Positions 19,078 through 28,104 of a stretch of 64,000 bases of DNA are shown in pieces (position 1 is the stretch's first letter; every line of letters begins with the position of its first letter). This DNA is from Halocatena halophila (lineage in GTDB: Archaea; Halobacteriota; Halobacteria; Halobacteriales; Haloarculaceae). Where the stretch lies: NCBI GenBank assembly GCA_027563145.1, contig CP071307.1:186001-250000 (forward strand). The letters run 5' to 3'. A program made the translations under genes and the position numbers. The notes beneath the pieces were generated by a model that ran no database searches, was not told the DNA's origin, and saw only the letters and a list, made by a program, of their open reading frames with translations.

Positions 19078-20775
19078 ATGAAGTTCACACGACGTTCTGT
19101 TCTCCGAAAGGCATCGACACTACCAGTCTTGACGGTTGCCGTAAGCGAGATCGCCACGGCTGCGGACTGTAGTGATACTCCCCAGTGGGACGCTGCTACA
19201 GCGTACTCAAGTGGCGATCGCGTACAATACAACAACGCCCTCTGGGAGTCCCAGTGGTGGACTCAGGCAAACAAACCAGACACCACGGACCAGGTCTGGC
19301 AGAAGATCGGCGACTGTGATGGGGGTGGCGACAGTGACAACCAGTCGCCAACGGCCTCGTTCGGTACTTCTCCAGCGTATCCGGAACCGGGTGATTCGGT
19401 CACGTTCGACGGATCGGGATCGTCAGACGTCGACGGAACGATCAGCAATTATGAGTGGGAGTTTGATGATGGTACCACTGCCACCGGACAGTCGGTGAGC
19501 CACACGTATGACCAGGCGAGATCGTACACAGTATCACTCACAGTGACAGACGATGCGGGCGCAACCGACACTGCGACATCGACAGTCATCGTCAGCTCTC
19601 AGGATGGCACCATCTCGCCAGACACCACTATAGCGGAGTTCTTGTCGAACTACGAAGCGCGTTATATCCCGGATATCTTTATTGATTTCATGGTGGGGGA
19701 TGATGGGTCCCCACGGCCGGACGAGCCAGTTGGAAACCTCACGGATGTCGACAAGGCAGTGAGATACGATGTCGATCTCGATGCGATCCGGAACAACGTT
19801 ACCGACGGATCACTTCGGCTGGGATCGCTCGGAACCCAGGCACTAAAGTGGGCAAATCAGTTCGCAGATGTGGGGGTCCCCGCTCACGCAACCGCACAAC
19901 TGCTGCCCAGACTAATGTTGCTCCCTGACGTGGCTGAATCCCCGACGTTCCAGGGGTCGGGACGATCCACAGCATGGGAGCAAACGGCAGGACCAGTTCC
20001 CGCGAGCAACAATCCTGATTTGTTCTATCAGGATGTGTGGCCCACCGACGCCCGTGGCGAGAAAACTGAGGAGGTACGAGAACGCGATCGTGTGTACTTC
20101 CAGGGCCAGGAGAACGCCGAATGGACCTCGAAACACAATCTTCCCGATACAATCTTAAAAAACTATGACAACCAGCTTCTGGATTCGATTCAGAACGGCG
20201 TTCATCCCGTGACTGGTACCCCGCTGGGGGGAGACAGCTTTACTGCTAGCGCCCCGATGGCAGCCAGCGCTGAGATACACTCGGATGGCTGGTACGGCTA
20301 TCAGGTACTGCTGTTCAAAAATACGTCAACAGTAGCCTACCATCTCGATGGGGCCGTGATCTGGTGGGTCGGACCGTCGAATTACGGCAAGTCGATGGGT
20401 GCTGGACATTACAACAATGAGCAACGACCACCCGGCGGCCATGGGCATCCCCAACGCGATATCATCGAAGTCATGCTTGATGAGGAACACATGCCGGACG
20501 AGTATGCGGACACAGACACAGATCTCTCGGCATTCGCGATCCGACTCGCCTTCCACGATTCACCATACAACATGCGTACGGCCTATCCGAATCAGTGGTG
20601 GTCACTTGAGGTGAGTACAGGTGACGATCTCAACGGAAGACATCAGGGAGCCACCGAGCGACAGAAGCTTCTCGATCTGATGGTCGACACTGCCCACGTC
20701 GAACTGGAAACGAATATGGATCTGAACAATGACCTCGTTGACGCAATCGAACTGAAAAACCGATTGGGCAACTGA
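19078..20775 (+). CDS. Secreted chitin-binding (CBM5/12)-PKD protein with unrecognised C-terminal domain
   Basis: The 565-residue protein begins with a short twin-arginine signal (TRRSVLRKAST, 4-14). A CBM5/12-type chitin-binding module follows at about 36-80, with aromatic residues in WDAATAYSSGDRVQYNNALW and WWTQANKP. After a Gly/Asp linker comes a PKD domain (about 90-173; YEWEFDDGTTATG, VSLTVTD). The remaining 390 residues (about 178-565) form one large domain I cannot assign. It is rich in Trp, His and acidic residues, including a GHYNNEQRPPGGHGHPQRD segment near 443, and has no familiar glycosidase or monooxygenase motif. The binding modules are those found on haloarchaeal chitinases, so the last domain may act on chitin or a similar polymer, but no activity can be claimed. 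Confidence 0.75.
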   Translation: MKFTRRSVLRKASTLPVLTVAVSEIATAADCSDTPQWDAATAYSSGDRVQYNNALWESQWWTQANKPDTTDQVWQKIGDCDGGGDSDNQSPTASFGTSPAYPEPGDSVTFDGSGSSDVDGTISNYEWEFDDGTTATGQSVSHTYDQARSYTVSLTVTDDAGATDTATSTVIVSSQDGTISPDTTIAEFLSNYEARYIPDIFIDFMVGDDGSPRPDEPVGNLTDVDKAVRYDVDLDAIRNNVTDGSLRLGSLGTQALKWANQFADVGVPAHATAQLLPRLMLLPDVAESPTFQGSGRSTAWEQTAGPVPASNNPDLFYQDVWPTDARGEKTEEVRERDRVYFQGQENAEWTSKHNLPDTILKNYDNQLLDSIQNGVHPVTGTPLGGDSFTASAPMAASAEIHSDGWYGYQVLLFKNTSTVAYHLDGAVIWWVGPSNYGKSMGAGHYNNEQRPPGGHGHPQRDIIEVMLDEEHMPDEYADTDTDLSAFAIRLAFHDSPYNMRTAYPNQWWSLEVSTGDDLNGRHQGATERQKLLDLMVDTAHVELETNMDLNNDLVDAIELKNRLGN

Positions 20776-21834
20776 CGAACTCGTTGGAAATGTAGCTGGC
20801 ACAGCAATTTCGTACGCACGTGTTTGTCCCGGCCCCCACGAGTAGTTCTGCTCCCACGAGATCGAGGTTCCAGCAGAAAACGGGTTCTCACATGTTGTAA
20901 TCCTGTCTATCCACTATGAGATGGGTACGACGACGGCCATCAACTCTTCTGTATAAATCCATATCTCGTCGATAGTCAGTTCGTTGCTGGAATTTGCCTC
21001 GCTGGAGTCTGGCCGGTGTATGGGCTTACCATCTATTATCTGATATGATTCGCAGACGAGTCAGTGGGCGGTGTACTGTATTCCACGAATCTGTTCATAT
21101 ATAATGAACAACAGTGGGTAGACGTCTACTCTTACCACGCTACGATTCATCGATGAATACCATGATCACTAACTTAATAGGAATTTGGAAGTATTGTCTG
21201 ATAAAAAATATATGGATAACAATATCGTGGTATCTTTAGATATCCAAAATAATTGGACGCCTCGGCAGATGGTTTATTTTTATTACCCACATACATATAT
21301 CTTAATTTACTAAATTATATCGTCAATTACAGGCATACGTCTGTAATGAACGGTCGTACTGTCGAAAAGTGCCCCGTCCGTCGGATCGAGACTGACCGCA
21401 TTTCATCAGAAATAAACACGGTGAACTCACAATACTCACAAGAGTCGTTGGACTGCAGACCGGGGATCGGACACATTCTGTGTCTCACATTTGGGGTGAC
21501 ACCACCAGTTGTTACCCATGAAAAGCCCTTGACGTAACGCACGAATACAGTCCTTACCATGCAACACTGCCGCGAACTGTGACTGAGAGTAGTCGAGTAC
21601 ACTACTTCCTTAAGTGTTTCTGGCGATACGGTGAAGATATAGACGCAAGTGAGTTTGAGTGTGCAGATGGTATTCTGTACACTCCATAGCGCGAAGCGCG
21701 TGTCCGTGAATCGCTTACAGTTTTATGGTTTAGTGACTGCTGTGTCGCCTCTCAAACCGATCGTCCCAAAATCAACCGCCGTCCTGGCCGAAACAATTTA
21801 GACAGTTCGGTTAGAACAAACGGGTCGAAAATTC
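20776..21834. other. 1.06-kb stretch without a supported gene
   Basis: A plus-strand frame at 21346-21537 and its minus-strand counterpart (21327-21602, with a CEYC motif) are both readable but unrecognised. Their composition does not favour either strand. The remainder is AT-rich. A short self-complementary GCGC-GAA-GCGC lies near 21690. Confidence 0.4.
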
Positions 21835-23430
21835 ATGAAAGTTGAAATGCTCACATCGGATTTCCTTGACCGGGCAGTAGATCTATACGGCGACGTGGTC
21901 GGAGTCGTAGCGCACGATGGGACAGAGTACACGTATGGGGAGATCGCTGCGCGTGTCAATCAACTCTCGCACGCACTCTCGGATATGGGCGTGAAAAAGG
22001 GCGATCGTGTTGCGTTGCTTTCTCCGAACACGCATTACTTCATCGAGACGTTGTATGCTGTCAACCAGATTGGTGGCGTGTTCGTCCCGATGAACTACCG
22101 GCTCACACCTGAGGATTTCGAGTACATCTTGAACGATTGTAAAGCCAGGGTCGTTATCGCAGATTACGAGTTTGCTGATGGAATTGAGCGGGTTCGAGAT
22201 TCAGTTCTCGCAGGGGAGTACATTGGCTACAGGGCCGACCAGATCGACGGTGAGTGGATAGACTACGAGGAGTTGCTTTCTGGAGAGTCTTCGGCTGATC
22301 CGGAACGGCCTGCTATATCGGAAGACGATGACGCGAGTATTAACTACACCTCCGGTACGACGGGCGATCCGAAGGGTGTCGTCCGAACCCACCGCACGGA
22401 GAGCTGGCATGCGCTCGTGTTAAACCAGCACATGGAGATCAGGGACGACGATACATATCTCTGGACGCTGCCGATGTTTCACTGCAATGGCTGGGGACAT
22501 ACCTATGCCATTACTGGGACAGGAGGGACGCACGTCTGTCAGCGGACGTTCGAACCAGCAGGGACGTTCCGTCGTATCCGTGAGTACAACGTCACGTTCA
22601 TGTGCGGTGCGCCCACGGTGCTCAATCGACTCATCTCTTATCACGAAAAAAAGGACGTGGAGACGACCGGCGATCGCGCAGTACGCATCGCAACCGCCGG
22701 AAGTGCTCCGGCGAGTGCCACTATCGAAACTGTCGAAGACGAGTTTGGCTGGCGGATTATCCAGATTTACGGGCTGACCGAGACGGCGCCTATCATTACT
22801 ACCAGCAATTCTCCACGACGCCTCGCCATTCGTGGACGGGACCTCAAAGTCAAGCAGGGATCTGCGACACTGTGTACTGATATACGAGTCGTCGACGAGG
22901 ATGGGAACGACGTGCTGAATGACGGAGAAACCATTGGCGAGATCGTCGTGAGGGGCAATCAAGTGATGGATCGGTATCTCAACAAGCCTGAAGAAACTGA
23001 GACGGCGTTCAACGAGCGTCTGTCGGGGTATTTCCACACCGGTGATCTCGCCACGATAGACAGAGACGGGATGATAGCGATTCAGGACCGAAAGAAAGAC
23101 ATCATCATCTCCGGCGGCGAGAACATCTCGAGTATCGAAATTGAGGATGTACTGTACGACTATCCAGAGATCAAAAAAGCAGCAGTTATTCCGACCCCAA
23201 GCGAAAAATGGGGAGAGACACCGACTGCCGTCGTCGTCCCAAAGCAGGATGCAGATCCCTCTGAAGCGGAGATACTCGAATTTGTTCGGGACAGGGTGGC
23301 CACCTACAAGGCTCCTACCAGTGTCGATTTCGTTGCTGATCTTCCTGAAACTGCAACAGGGAAGATACAAAAATACCAGCTCCGACAGGATTACTGGGAG
23401 GACCAGGACAGAGTAATTGGGACGGAATGA
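21835..23430 (+). CDS. AMP-dependent acyl-CoA synthetase (fatty-acid CoA ligase type)
   Basis: This 531-residue ANL-superfamily enzyme has the P-loop motif YTSGTTGDPKGVV (171-183), the adenylate motif YGLTETAP, the hinge region YFHTGDLATID then DRKKDIIISGGENISS, and the C-terminal catalytic lysine in TGKIQK. It activates a carboxylic acid, probably a medium- or long-chain fatty acid, with ATP and then forms the CoA thioester. It stands alone between AT-rich spacers, so no pathway context is available. It is clearly different from the second ligase at 43795, which is the long FadD15-like type. Confidence 0.9.
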   Translation: MKVEMLTSDFLDRAVDLYGDVVGVVAHDGTEYTYGEIAARVNQLSHALSDMGVKKGDRVALLSPNTHYFIETLYAVNQIGGVFVPMNYRLTPEDFEYILNDCKARVVIADYEFADGIERVRDSVLAGEYIGYRADQIDGEWIDYEELLSGESSADPERPAISEDDDASINYTSGTTGDPKGVVRTHRTESWHALVLNQHMEIRDDDTYLWTLPMFHCNGWGHTYAITGTGGTHVCQRTFEPAGTFRRIREYNVTFMCGAPTVLNRLISYHEKKDVETTGDRAVRIATAGSAPASATIETVEDEFGWRIIQIYGLTETAPIITTSNSPRRLAIRGRDLKVKQGSATLCTDIRVVDEDGNDVLNDGETIGEIVVRGNQVMDRYLNKPEETETAFNERLSGYFHTGDLATIDRDGMIAIQDRKKDIIISGGENISSIEIEDVLYDYPEIKKAAVIPTPSEKWGETPTAVVVPKQDADPSEAEILEFVRDRVATYKAPTSVDFVADLPETATGKIQKYQLRQDYWEDQDRVIGTE

Positions 23431-23573
23431 AGCGTCGTTGAGACGTTCCCGCGACTAAAGCCGGTATTCTCGCCCGGTGCTGTGATTTCATTCGATATCC
23501 TCCGGTGGATGACCTCTGTTTCACACGCAGAATATGATGCGACCCTTTTGATTTCACTGTGGTCCTGTCTGAT
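23431..23573. other. Short spacer after the acyl-CoA ligase
   Basis: Nothing recognisable was seen. The next possible frame runs toward it on the minus strand. Confidence 0.3.
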
Positions 23574-23894
23574 TCATACCAATCGTGAATCCGATGACAA
23601 ACTCTTCGATAGGGCATCGATGTCGTCGATAACTCGATCAATCACATCACGATGATCGTCGGGATAAAGGTCCACGCCGTTTCCGAGGTCACGAAACGCC
23701 ACAGCTAGCATTCGCATGCTCTCGATTGATTCGTTAGTAACGATGGTGTCACATTCGTTATCCAACTGTACCAGAGTACGTCTGTGAGACCGGTTATCCG
23801 TCGCACGAGTGCGTACCGTGTGCCCATGAACACGATCGTGCAATGTATAGATGATAGCGGCCAGGCTCAACAGGGAAGATAGCGCTCTGGTCAC
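23574..23894 (-). CDS. Possible small unrecognised protein or gene remnant
   Basis: This 106-residue frame has a basic, ordinary N-terminal half. Its C-terminal half looks like genuine acidic haloarchaeal protein, with segments such as GNGVDLYPDDHRDVIDRV and IDDIDALSKSL. The contrast suggests the last 60 residues are the end of a decayed gene whose front has been lost. No domain is recognised. I keep it only because the composition is hard to explain as noise. Confidence 0.25.
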   Translation of the reverse strand: MTRALSSLLSLAAIIYTLHDRVHGHTVRTRATDNRSHRRTLVQLDNECDTIVTNESIESMRMLAVAFRDLGNGVDLYPDDHRDVIDRVIDDIDALSKSLSSDSRLV

Positions 23895-24164
23895 TTTCTA
23901 TCCGCCTTCGAAATGTGGTCTTTCCCCTGTTAAACTCAGCACTACTCTCGTTTGTCTGACTATCTCCGTTCGAAGCAACCAGTGGACACGAGCTGCGAGT
24001 TCGGTGATTGTTGGTTGGATCCATCGGTCAACCCCACAGTGTCGTTCTGAAGGTCGTCTTGTTATGGCTTATTGCATACGAAAATATTAGTTATAAACGA
24101 GGATTACTGTACGCACAAACATGTAGTTCTATTCAAGTGTCTCGACGGACAATCCTCGACTGAT

Positions 24165-24809
24165 ATGCCCAGCATTCGATTGAAGCTCGACGCTACTGCA
24201 GTGACGGACTGGCTGGCTGATATCTCAGCAGAATTTCCGGACACTGAATTCAACGTACTGACTGATCAGTCTACGACCGACGGCTTGCTTGGGATTGTCG
24301 AAGCGAAGACACCGAACAAGACCAGGCTGAAACATCAGTTCGAGGACGCATCCGAAGTACGCTCCTATGAGATAGTACATGATAACGATGATACAGTGGT
24401 GATTAAATGTACCATCCCAATGTCGGAGGCGTATAGAACGCTCCGGTCATCGGGGAATCTTCCAGAATACCCCGTCCATCTCCAGGACGGATGGTTTTCG
24501 TTCACGGTCACCGCATCACACGAACAACTGTCCACATACACGGAGGAATTAGCCACAAGCGACATTCCATATCATATTTTGTCACTATCTCAGTCCCGTG
24601 ATTCCAATGAGTTACTCACGGACCATCAGTCACAATTCATTACTGCGGCAGTCGAACGTGGGTATTACAACATGCCCAGGGAGTGTACGCTTGAGGAGTT
24701 ATCAGAATCATTTGAAATCAATAAATCGTCGTCGAGTAGACTGCTTCGCAGGGCTGAAAACAGAATCATCAAAGAATTCATCACAGAGATTGCACCAGCT
24801 GAAAGATGA
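24165..24809 (+). CDS. HTH_10 family transcriptional regulator
   Basis: The 214-residue regulator has an unassigned N-terminal sensing region and a C-terminal HTH_10 (from about LTDHQSQFITAAVERGYYNMPRE to the end at IIKEFI). It is a paralogue of the regulator at 8579-9202, with the same length, order and ending. ATG 24165 (MPSIRLKLDA) is preferred over an upstream in-frame ATG at 24072, whose extension is unlike the family. No obvious target gene is adjacent on the same strand; it converges on the N-acetyltransferase. Confidence 0.85.
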   Translation: MPSIRLKLDATAVTDWLADISAEFPDTEFNVLTDQSTTDGLLGIVEAKTPNKTRLKHQFEDASEVRSYEIVHDNDDTVVIKCTIPMSEAYRTLRSSGNLPEYPVHLQDGWFSFTVTASHEQLSTYTEELATSDIPYHILSLSQSRDSNELLTDHQSQFITAAVERGYYNMPRECTLEELSESFEINKSSSSRLLRRAENRIIKEFITEIAPAER

Positions 24810-24922
24810 ACAGATGCTACTTTGATGAGACACGGTCTGCGACCGTCGGTAGGTCTCTATCGGATCAGCAAGTCGGACCTGATTTGATCCCACTGAAGAT
24901 GCATGGACTCGAATCTCCAATG

Positions 24923-25654
24923 CTAGGAGAGTCCGAATTCACCCCTGAGTAGATCATCCACCCGCTCGGGAGGAACATGCTGCTTTGTTTGTTCTCCGTG
25001 CTTTTTTGTGGTGAGGGTGGAACCGGAGAGCGTTACGCGTCCATTCTCGGTAGCGCGTGTCGCAAGAAGCGGACCGGTAAACGGTGAATCCGGTGACGTA
25101 GAGTGATAGTCTGCCATCTCCACGAACTCATCAAGCGTTCGTGCGCTCAAAGTGAATCGATACTCGTCCTTCCAGCAGTCATCCGTTTGTTTTTGAGCCG
25201 CATGGTGATCATCACGTGTTACGACGCGATAGGTGCCAGAAACGTCGGTATGTGGATCACCGTTGAGAGGAAGTGGTTGACGAGCGAAATCACCAAATCC
25301 GACATCGACCAGGTGATCGTCCACGAGAAGTGCCAAGTGATCGTACTCCGGACCAAACGAGCCGTCATCTCGTTTTACTCGACCAGATATGAGTGTAACG
25401 TCGTATCCGAGTTCCGTAAGAAGCCACGCGAATCCACTGTTCAGGTCGTAGCAAAGCCCACCACCAGACGCGATAATCCGAGGAACGACTTCGGCTGGAT
25501 CGAGACTGGCACCGTTGAACCTACGCACGTAGAAATTCGTAAATGGGACGGTCTGGATGTGAAGACGCTGTAGTCGAGAGAGTGCGTCGATATCTGGCGA
25601 TTCAAACGTCTCGCCACTGGCATCTAGCCGGTGAAAATATGTTTTCGTTTCCAT
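24923..25654 (-). CDS. Arylamine N-acetyltransferase (NAT)
   Basis: The 243-residue NAT-family enzyme has Cys68 in SGGGLCYDLN (the RGGxCxEN-type motif, here with Ser for Arg and Asp for Glu), His106 in EYDHLALL and an Asp in the DVGFGD block (117-122). Together these are the Cys-His-Asp triad at the expected spacing. The family moves an acetyl or acyl group from CoA to arylamines or hydrazines; some members close amide bonds in natural-product pathways. It is expected to be cytoplasmic. It is slightly shorter than bacterial NATs. The neighbouring DoxX-like gene is on the same strand but 59 bp further upstream, so a shared transcript is possible. Confidence 0.85.
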   Translation of the reverse strand: METKTYFHRLDASGETFESPDIDALSRLQRLHIQTVPFTNFYVRRFNGASLDPAEVVPRIIASGGGLCYDLNSGFAWLLTELGYDVTLISGRVKRDDGSFGPEYDHLALLVDDHLVDVGFGDFARQPLPLNGDPHTDVSGTYRVVTRDDHHAAQKQTDDCWKDEYRFTLSARTLDEFVEMADYHSTSPDSPFTGPLLATRATENGRVTLSGSTLTTKKHGEQTKQHVPPERVDDLLRGEFGLS

Positions 25655-25713
25655 TAGTGAAAGAGGAACTGCTGGCTAATAACGGCTAGCCCTATGATTG
25701 TGCTGTGCATGTG

Positions 25714-26073
25714 CTACACTCCAATAGTGAGAGAATACGCCCATGGTTCGCCACTGACCACAAGGGATACCAGGGCAGCCCCCAGTAGCATGATTCCCTT
25801 CTCAAAGGCCTGCTTTTCTCTTTCGCGTTGATCTGCCTGGACTGTCCAGAAGTTGTGTATCATTGGAGTCACGAGAATGGCGCTACCACCAACGAGGAGA
25901 CTATTCGACACAGTAACGGAGGGGGTCGGTGCTGGAACGCCCTTTGTCTGCGCCACTTGGACCAATTCACTCATGTCTGTGTGGCTCCTGAAATCAGTAA
26001 CTGCGAGCAGGCCACCGAAGAGAATACGGCCGACTAGCAAGAAGATGACACTGACACCGGTTGTGATAGTCAT
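25714..26073 (-). CDS. DoxX family membrane protein with internal deletion
   Basis: The 119-residue product begins like DoxX proteins (LLVGRILFGGLLAVTDFRSHTDMSELVQ then KGVPAPTPSVTVSNSLLVGG) and ends like them (TPMIHNFWTVQADQRER, GEPWAYSL). Between SLLVGGSAI and the TPMIHNFW block, the usual second and third membrane segments appear to be missing about 15-20 residues, with the frame kept. It may therefore be a non-functional or altered form. DoxX proteins are poorly characterised membrane proteins linked to thiol or quinone redox. Confidence 0.7.
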   Translation of the reverse strand: MTITTGVSVIFLLVGRILFGGLLAVTDFRSHTDMSELVQVAQTKGVPAPTPSVTVSNSLLVGGSAILVTPMIHNFWTVQADQREREKQAFEKGIMLLGAALVSLVVSGEPWAYSLTIGV

Positions 26074-26300
26074 TAGTTGCTCACCCCTGTCGATCTGGCC
26101 TACCCACGTTTAGGCGGTTTGGGAGTGACCAATCCATGAATATCTGGCTATCATACGACACATTATTTTTATGCCGGGATATTATTACACCAGTTCGAAC
26201 CTCTTGTTGTCGTCTGATTGTAACCACGTGAGCTGCTAATAGCGCAACGACCGTGATCGAATCTGTACACATGTTGTCCCATTCAAAAGGACGGTCTAGC

Positions 26301-27149
26301 TTATACGGGCTTTCGTCCTTCGATCGTTGCCGAGACAATGTAGTCCGCAAGATCGTGCTCGTCCGACCACTCCCGAATGAATTCGTGGCTATCGTCTTTC
26401 GGTTCGACCGTCACTGCCTCAAACCCGGCGTCGTCAAGCAGTGATTCGAGCTCGTTGATCGTCGCCGCTCCAGCGACACAGCCCGAGACACTTTCTGGAT
26501 CTGTACGAAGGTCTTCGGGGATTTCTGCTGTCATGACTACATCAGAAATTGCGAGTCGGCCGCCAGGATGGAGCACTCGATGCGCTTCTCTGAACACCTG
26601 TGATTTGTCCGGCGAGAGATTGATAACGCAGTTGGAGATGATCACGTCGATCGTTTCGTCGGCGACCGGGAGATGTTCGATCTCTCCAAGTCTGAATTCG
26701 ACATTTCTGGCGTCGTTTTTCTCAACATTCTCTCTTGCCAGTTCGACCATTTCCGGAGTCATATCGACACCGATAACGTGGCCCGTTTTCCCGACTTCTT
26801 GTGCCGCTAGAAAGCAGTCAAACCCACCACCAGCCCCGAGATCGAGCACGGTGTGACCGGCTTCGAGACTCGCAATAGCGGTGGGATTTCCACAGCCAAG
26901 TCCAAGATCTGCGCCTTCACCCACGGCAGTAATATCGTCTGCCGTGTAGCCAAGTCGCTGGGAGTCGACTCCGAGCGTGTCGCTGTCGTCACTGCAGGTA
27001 GTAGCTGATGCAGATGATGATTCACAACAGCCACTCTGGGGTTCCGTTTGGGCGATCGATGCGTATCGATTTCGAACTGCATCGCGCTGTTCACGTTCGG
27101 AGAGTCCCCCTTTCGAGGGAGACTGATCCTGGGAGTTATCGTCAATCAT
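26301..27149 (-). CDS. arsM: Arsenite S-adenosylmethionine methyltransferase
   Basis: The 282-residue protein methylates trivalent arsenic in the cytoplasm using S-adenosylmethionine. Motif I is VLDLGAGGGFDCF. The three conserved arsenic-binding cysteines are present: C86 (GLGCGNP), C174 (SNCVINL) and C224 (SGCVAGA). A Cys pair also lies near the N-terminus (41-42). The ATG at 27149 shares a base with the stop codon of arsR (TGATG), so the pair is translationally coupled; a GTG one codon earlier is the alternative. The arsR-arsM unit is divergent from arsR2-acr3, which completes an arsenic detoxification locus. Confidence 0.92.
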   Translation of the reverse strand: MIDDNSQDQSPSKGGLSEREQRDAVRNRYASIAQTEPQSGCCESSSASATTCSDDSDTLGVDSQRLGYTADDITAVGEGADLGLGCGNPTAIASLEAGHTVLDLGAGGGFDCFLAAQEVGKTGHVIGVDMTPEMVELARENVEKNDARNVEFRLGEIEHLPVADETIDVIISNCVINLSPDKSQVFREAHRVLHPGGRLAISDVVMTAEIPEDLRTDPESVSGCVAGAATINELESLLDDAGFEAVTVEPKDDSHEFIREWSDEHDLADYIVSATIEGRKPV

Positions 27150-27514
27150 CACCGGTCACCCTCCTGATGAGCGTCGATTCGGTCGATCAACTCCTCAGCG
27201 ATTGAGGTTGCCTGGTAATAACGCCAGCGACCATCCTTTCGGCGCTTGACCAGTCCAACGGTGTGGAGCTGTGAGAGCGCATGGCTGATCGCACTCTGTG
27301 TTACGTCCAGTGGTGGGGCCAGATTACAGGCACAAACCTCGTCGTCGGCTGCTACGAGAAGCCGGACGGCTCCATACCGTGTCGGATTTGCAAGCGCTGC
27401 AAAGCGTTCGACCTCGTCATCAAGTTCATCGACCGAGATCTCTGGAACGGTCGTACAGCACGCTTTCGATTGGGTTTGTGAAGACGATGGCTGGGTATCG
27501 CTTTCGCCACTCAT
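27149..27514 (-). CDS. arsR: ArsR family arsenic-responsive repressor
   Basis: This 121-residue winged-helix repressor has the metalloid-sensing Cys pair C61 and C63 in EVCACNL, at the start of the recognition region, plus CC at 19-20. The DNA-reading helix is VTQSAISHALSQLHTVGLV, followed by the beta wing RRKDGRWRYY. Binding of As(III) or Sb(III) would release it from DNA. It is first in the arsR-arsM unit and faces a second ArsR gene across a 190-bp divergent promoter region that contains an inverted repeat. Confidence 0.92.
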   Translation of the reverse strand: MSGESDTQPSSSQTQSKACCTTVPEISVDELDDEVERFAALANPTRYGAVRLLVAADDEVCACNLAPPLDVTQSAISHALSQLHTVGLVKRRKDGRWRYYQATSIAEELIDRIDAHQEGDR

Positions 27515-27529
27515 ATGAATATTCTAGCA

Positions 27530-27549
27530 TATGATGGTACTATCATATA
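27530..27549. promoter_or_regulatory. Candidate ArsR operator in the divergent ars promoter
   Basis: A perfect 7-bp inverted repeat, ATATGAT-6 bp-ATCATAT, lies about 15-35 bp ahead of the arsR start. Size, spacing and position fit the imperfect dyads bound by ArsR dimers. It overlaps the likely TATA region of arsR, so a bound repressor would block initiation. The coordinate may be off by one base. Confidence 0.5.
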
Positions 27550-27705
27550 AGTGTACCGACGGGAGCACAATGAATTCAGTATCTATTCAACCATTGCAGT
27601 GGGTGGCTATTCGTATATTCATCTATGGATGCTATCAAAGGGAATAGAGACAGGACTTAGGAGGAACCAAAACAATTACTTGATATTCTATTCAAACTAA
27701 TCTTG

Positions 27706-28104
27706 ATGGCGCAAGCGACAGATCGACTACAACGATACCTCACAGACGAACTCGGGGAGTGCCGGACTGAAGACGTCGAACGCCGTCTTGATGAACTCAG
27801 CACCCTCGAAACAGCACTTGCTGATACAACGTTGTCTGCCGAGCTCAATGTTCTTTCAGCACTCGCCAACGAGACCCGCTACACGCTCGTCCGTATCCTC
27901 GTGGCTGCTGGTGAGGAACTGTGCGTCTGTGAACTGAACGCTGTTGTCGACGTGACCGAAAGTGGACTGAGCCATGCACTTTCGCAACTCGTCGATGCAG
28001 GGCTACTCACCGGCCGAAAGGACGGTCGGTGGAAGAAATATCGTGCGACCAACCGAGCGATCACCCTTCTCACAGTCCTTGAAGGGAGCGTGGGCGATGC
28101 GTAG
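27706..28104 (+). CDS. arsR: Second ArsR family regulator
   Basis: The 132-residue protein has the sensor pair C73 and C75 in ELCVCEL, the reading helix VTESGLSHALSQLVDAGLL and the wing GRKDGRWKKY. It differs from the first ArsR by a 40-residue helical N-terminal extension, which may add a dimer contact. It overlaps the start of acr3 by 8 bp, so it is co-translated with the arsenite pump it probably controls. ATG 27706 is preceded by an in-frame TTG that I do not use. Confidence 0.92.
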   Translation: MAQATDRLQRYLTDELGECRTEDVERRLDELSTLETALADTTLSAELNVLSALANETRYTLVRILVAAGEELCVCELNAVVDVTESGLSHALSQLVDAGLLTGRKDGRWKKYRATNRAITLLTVLEGSVGDA

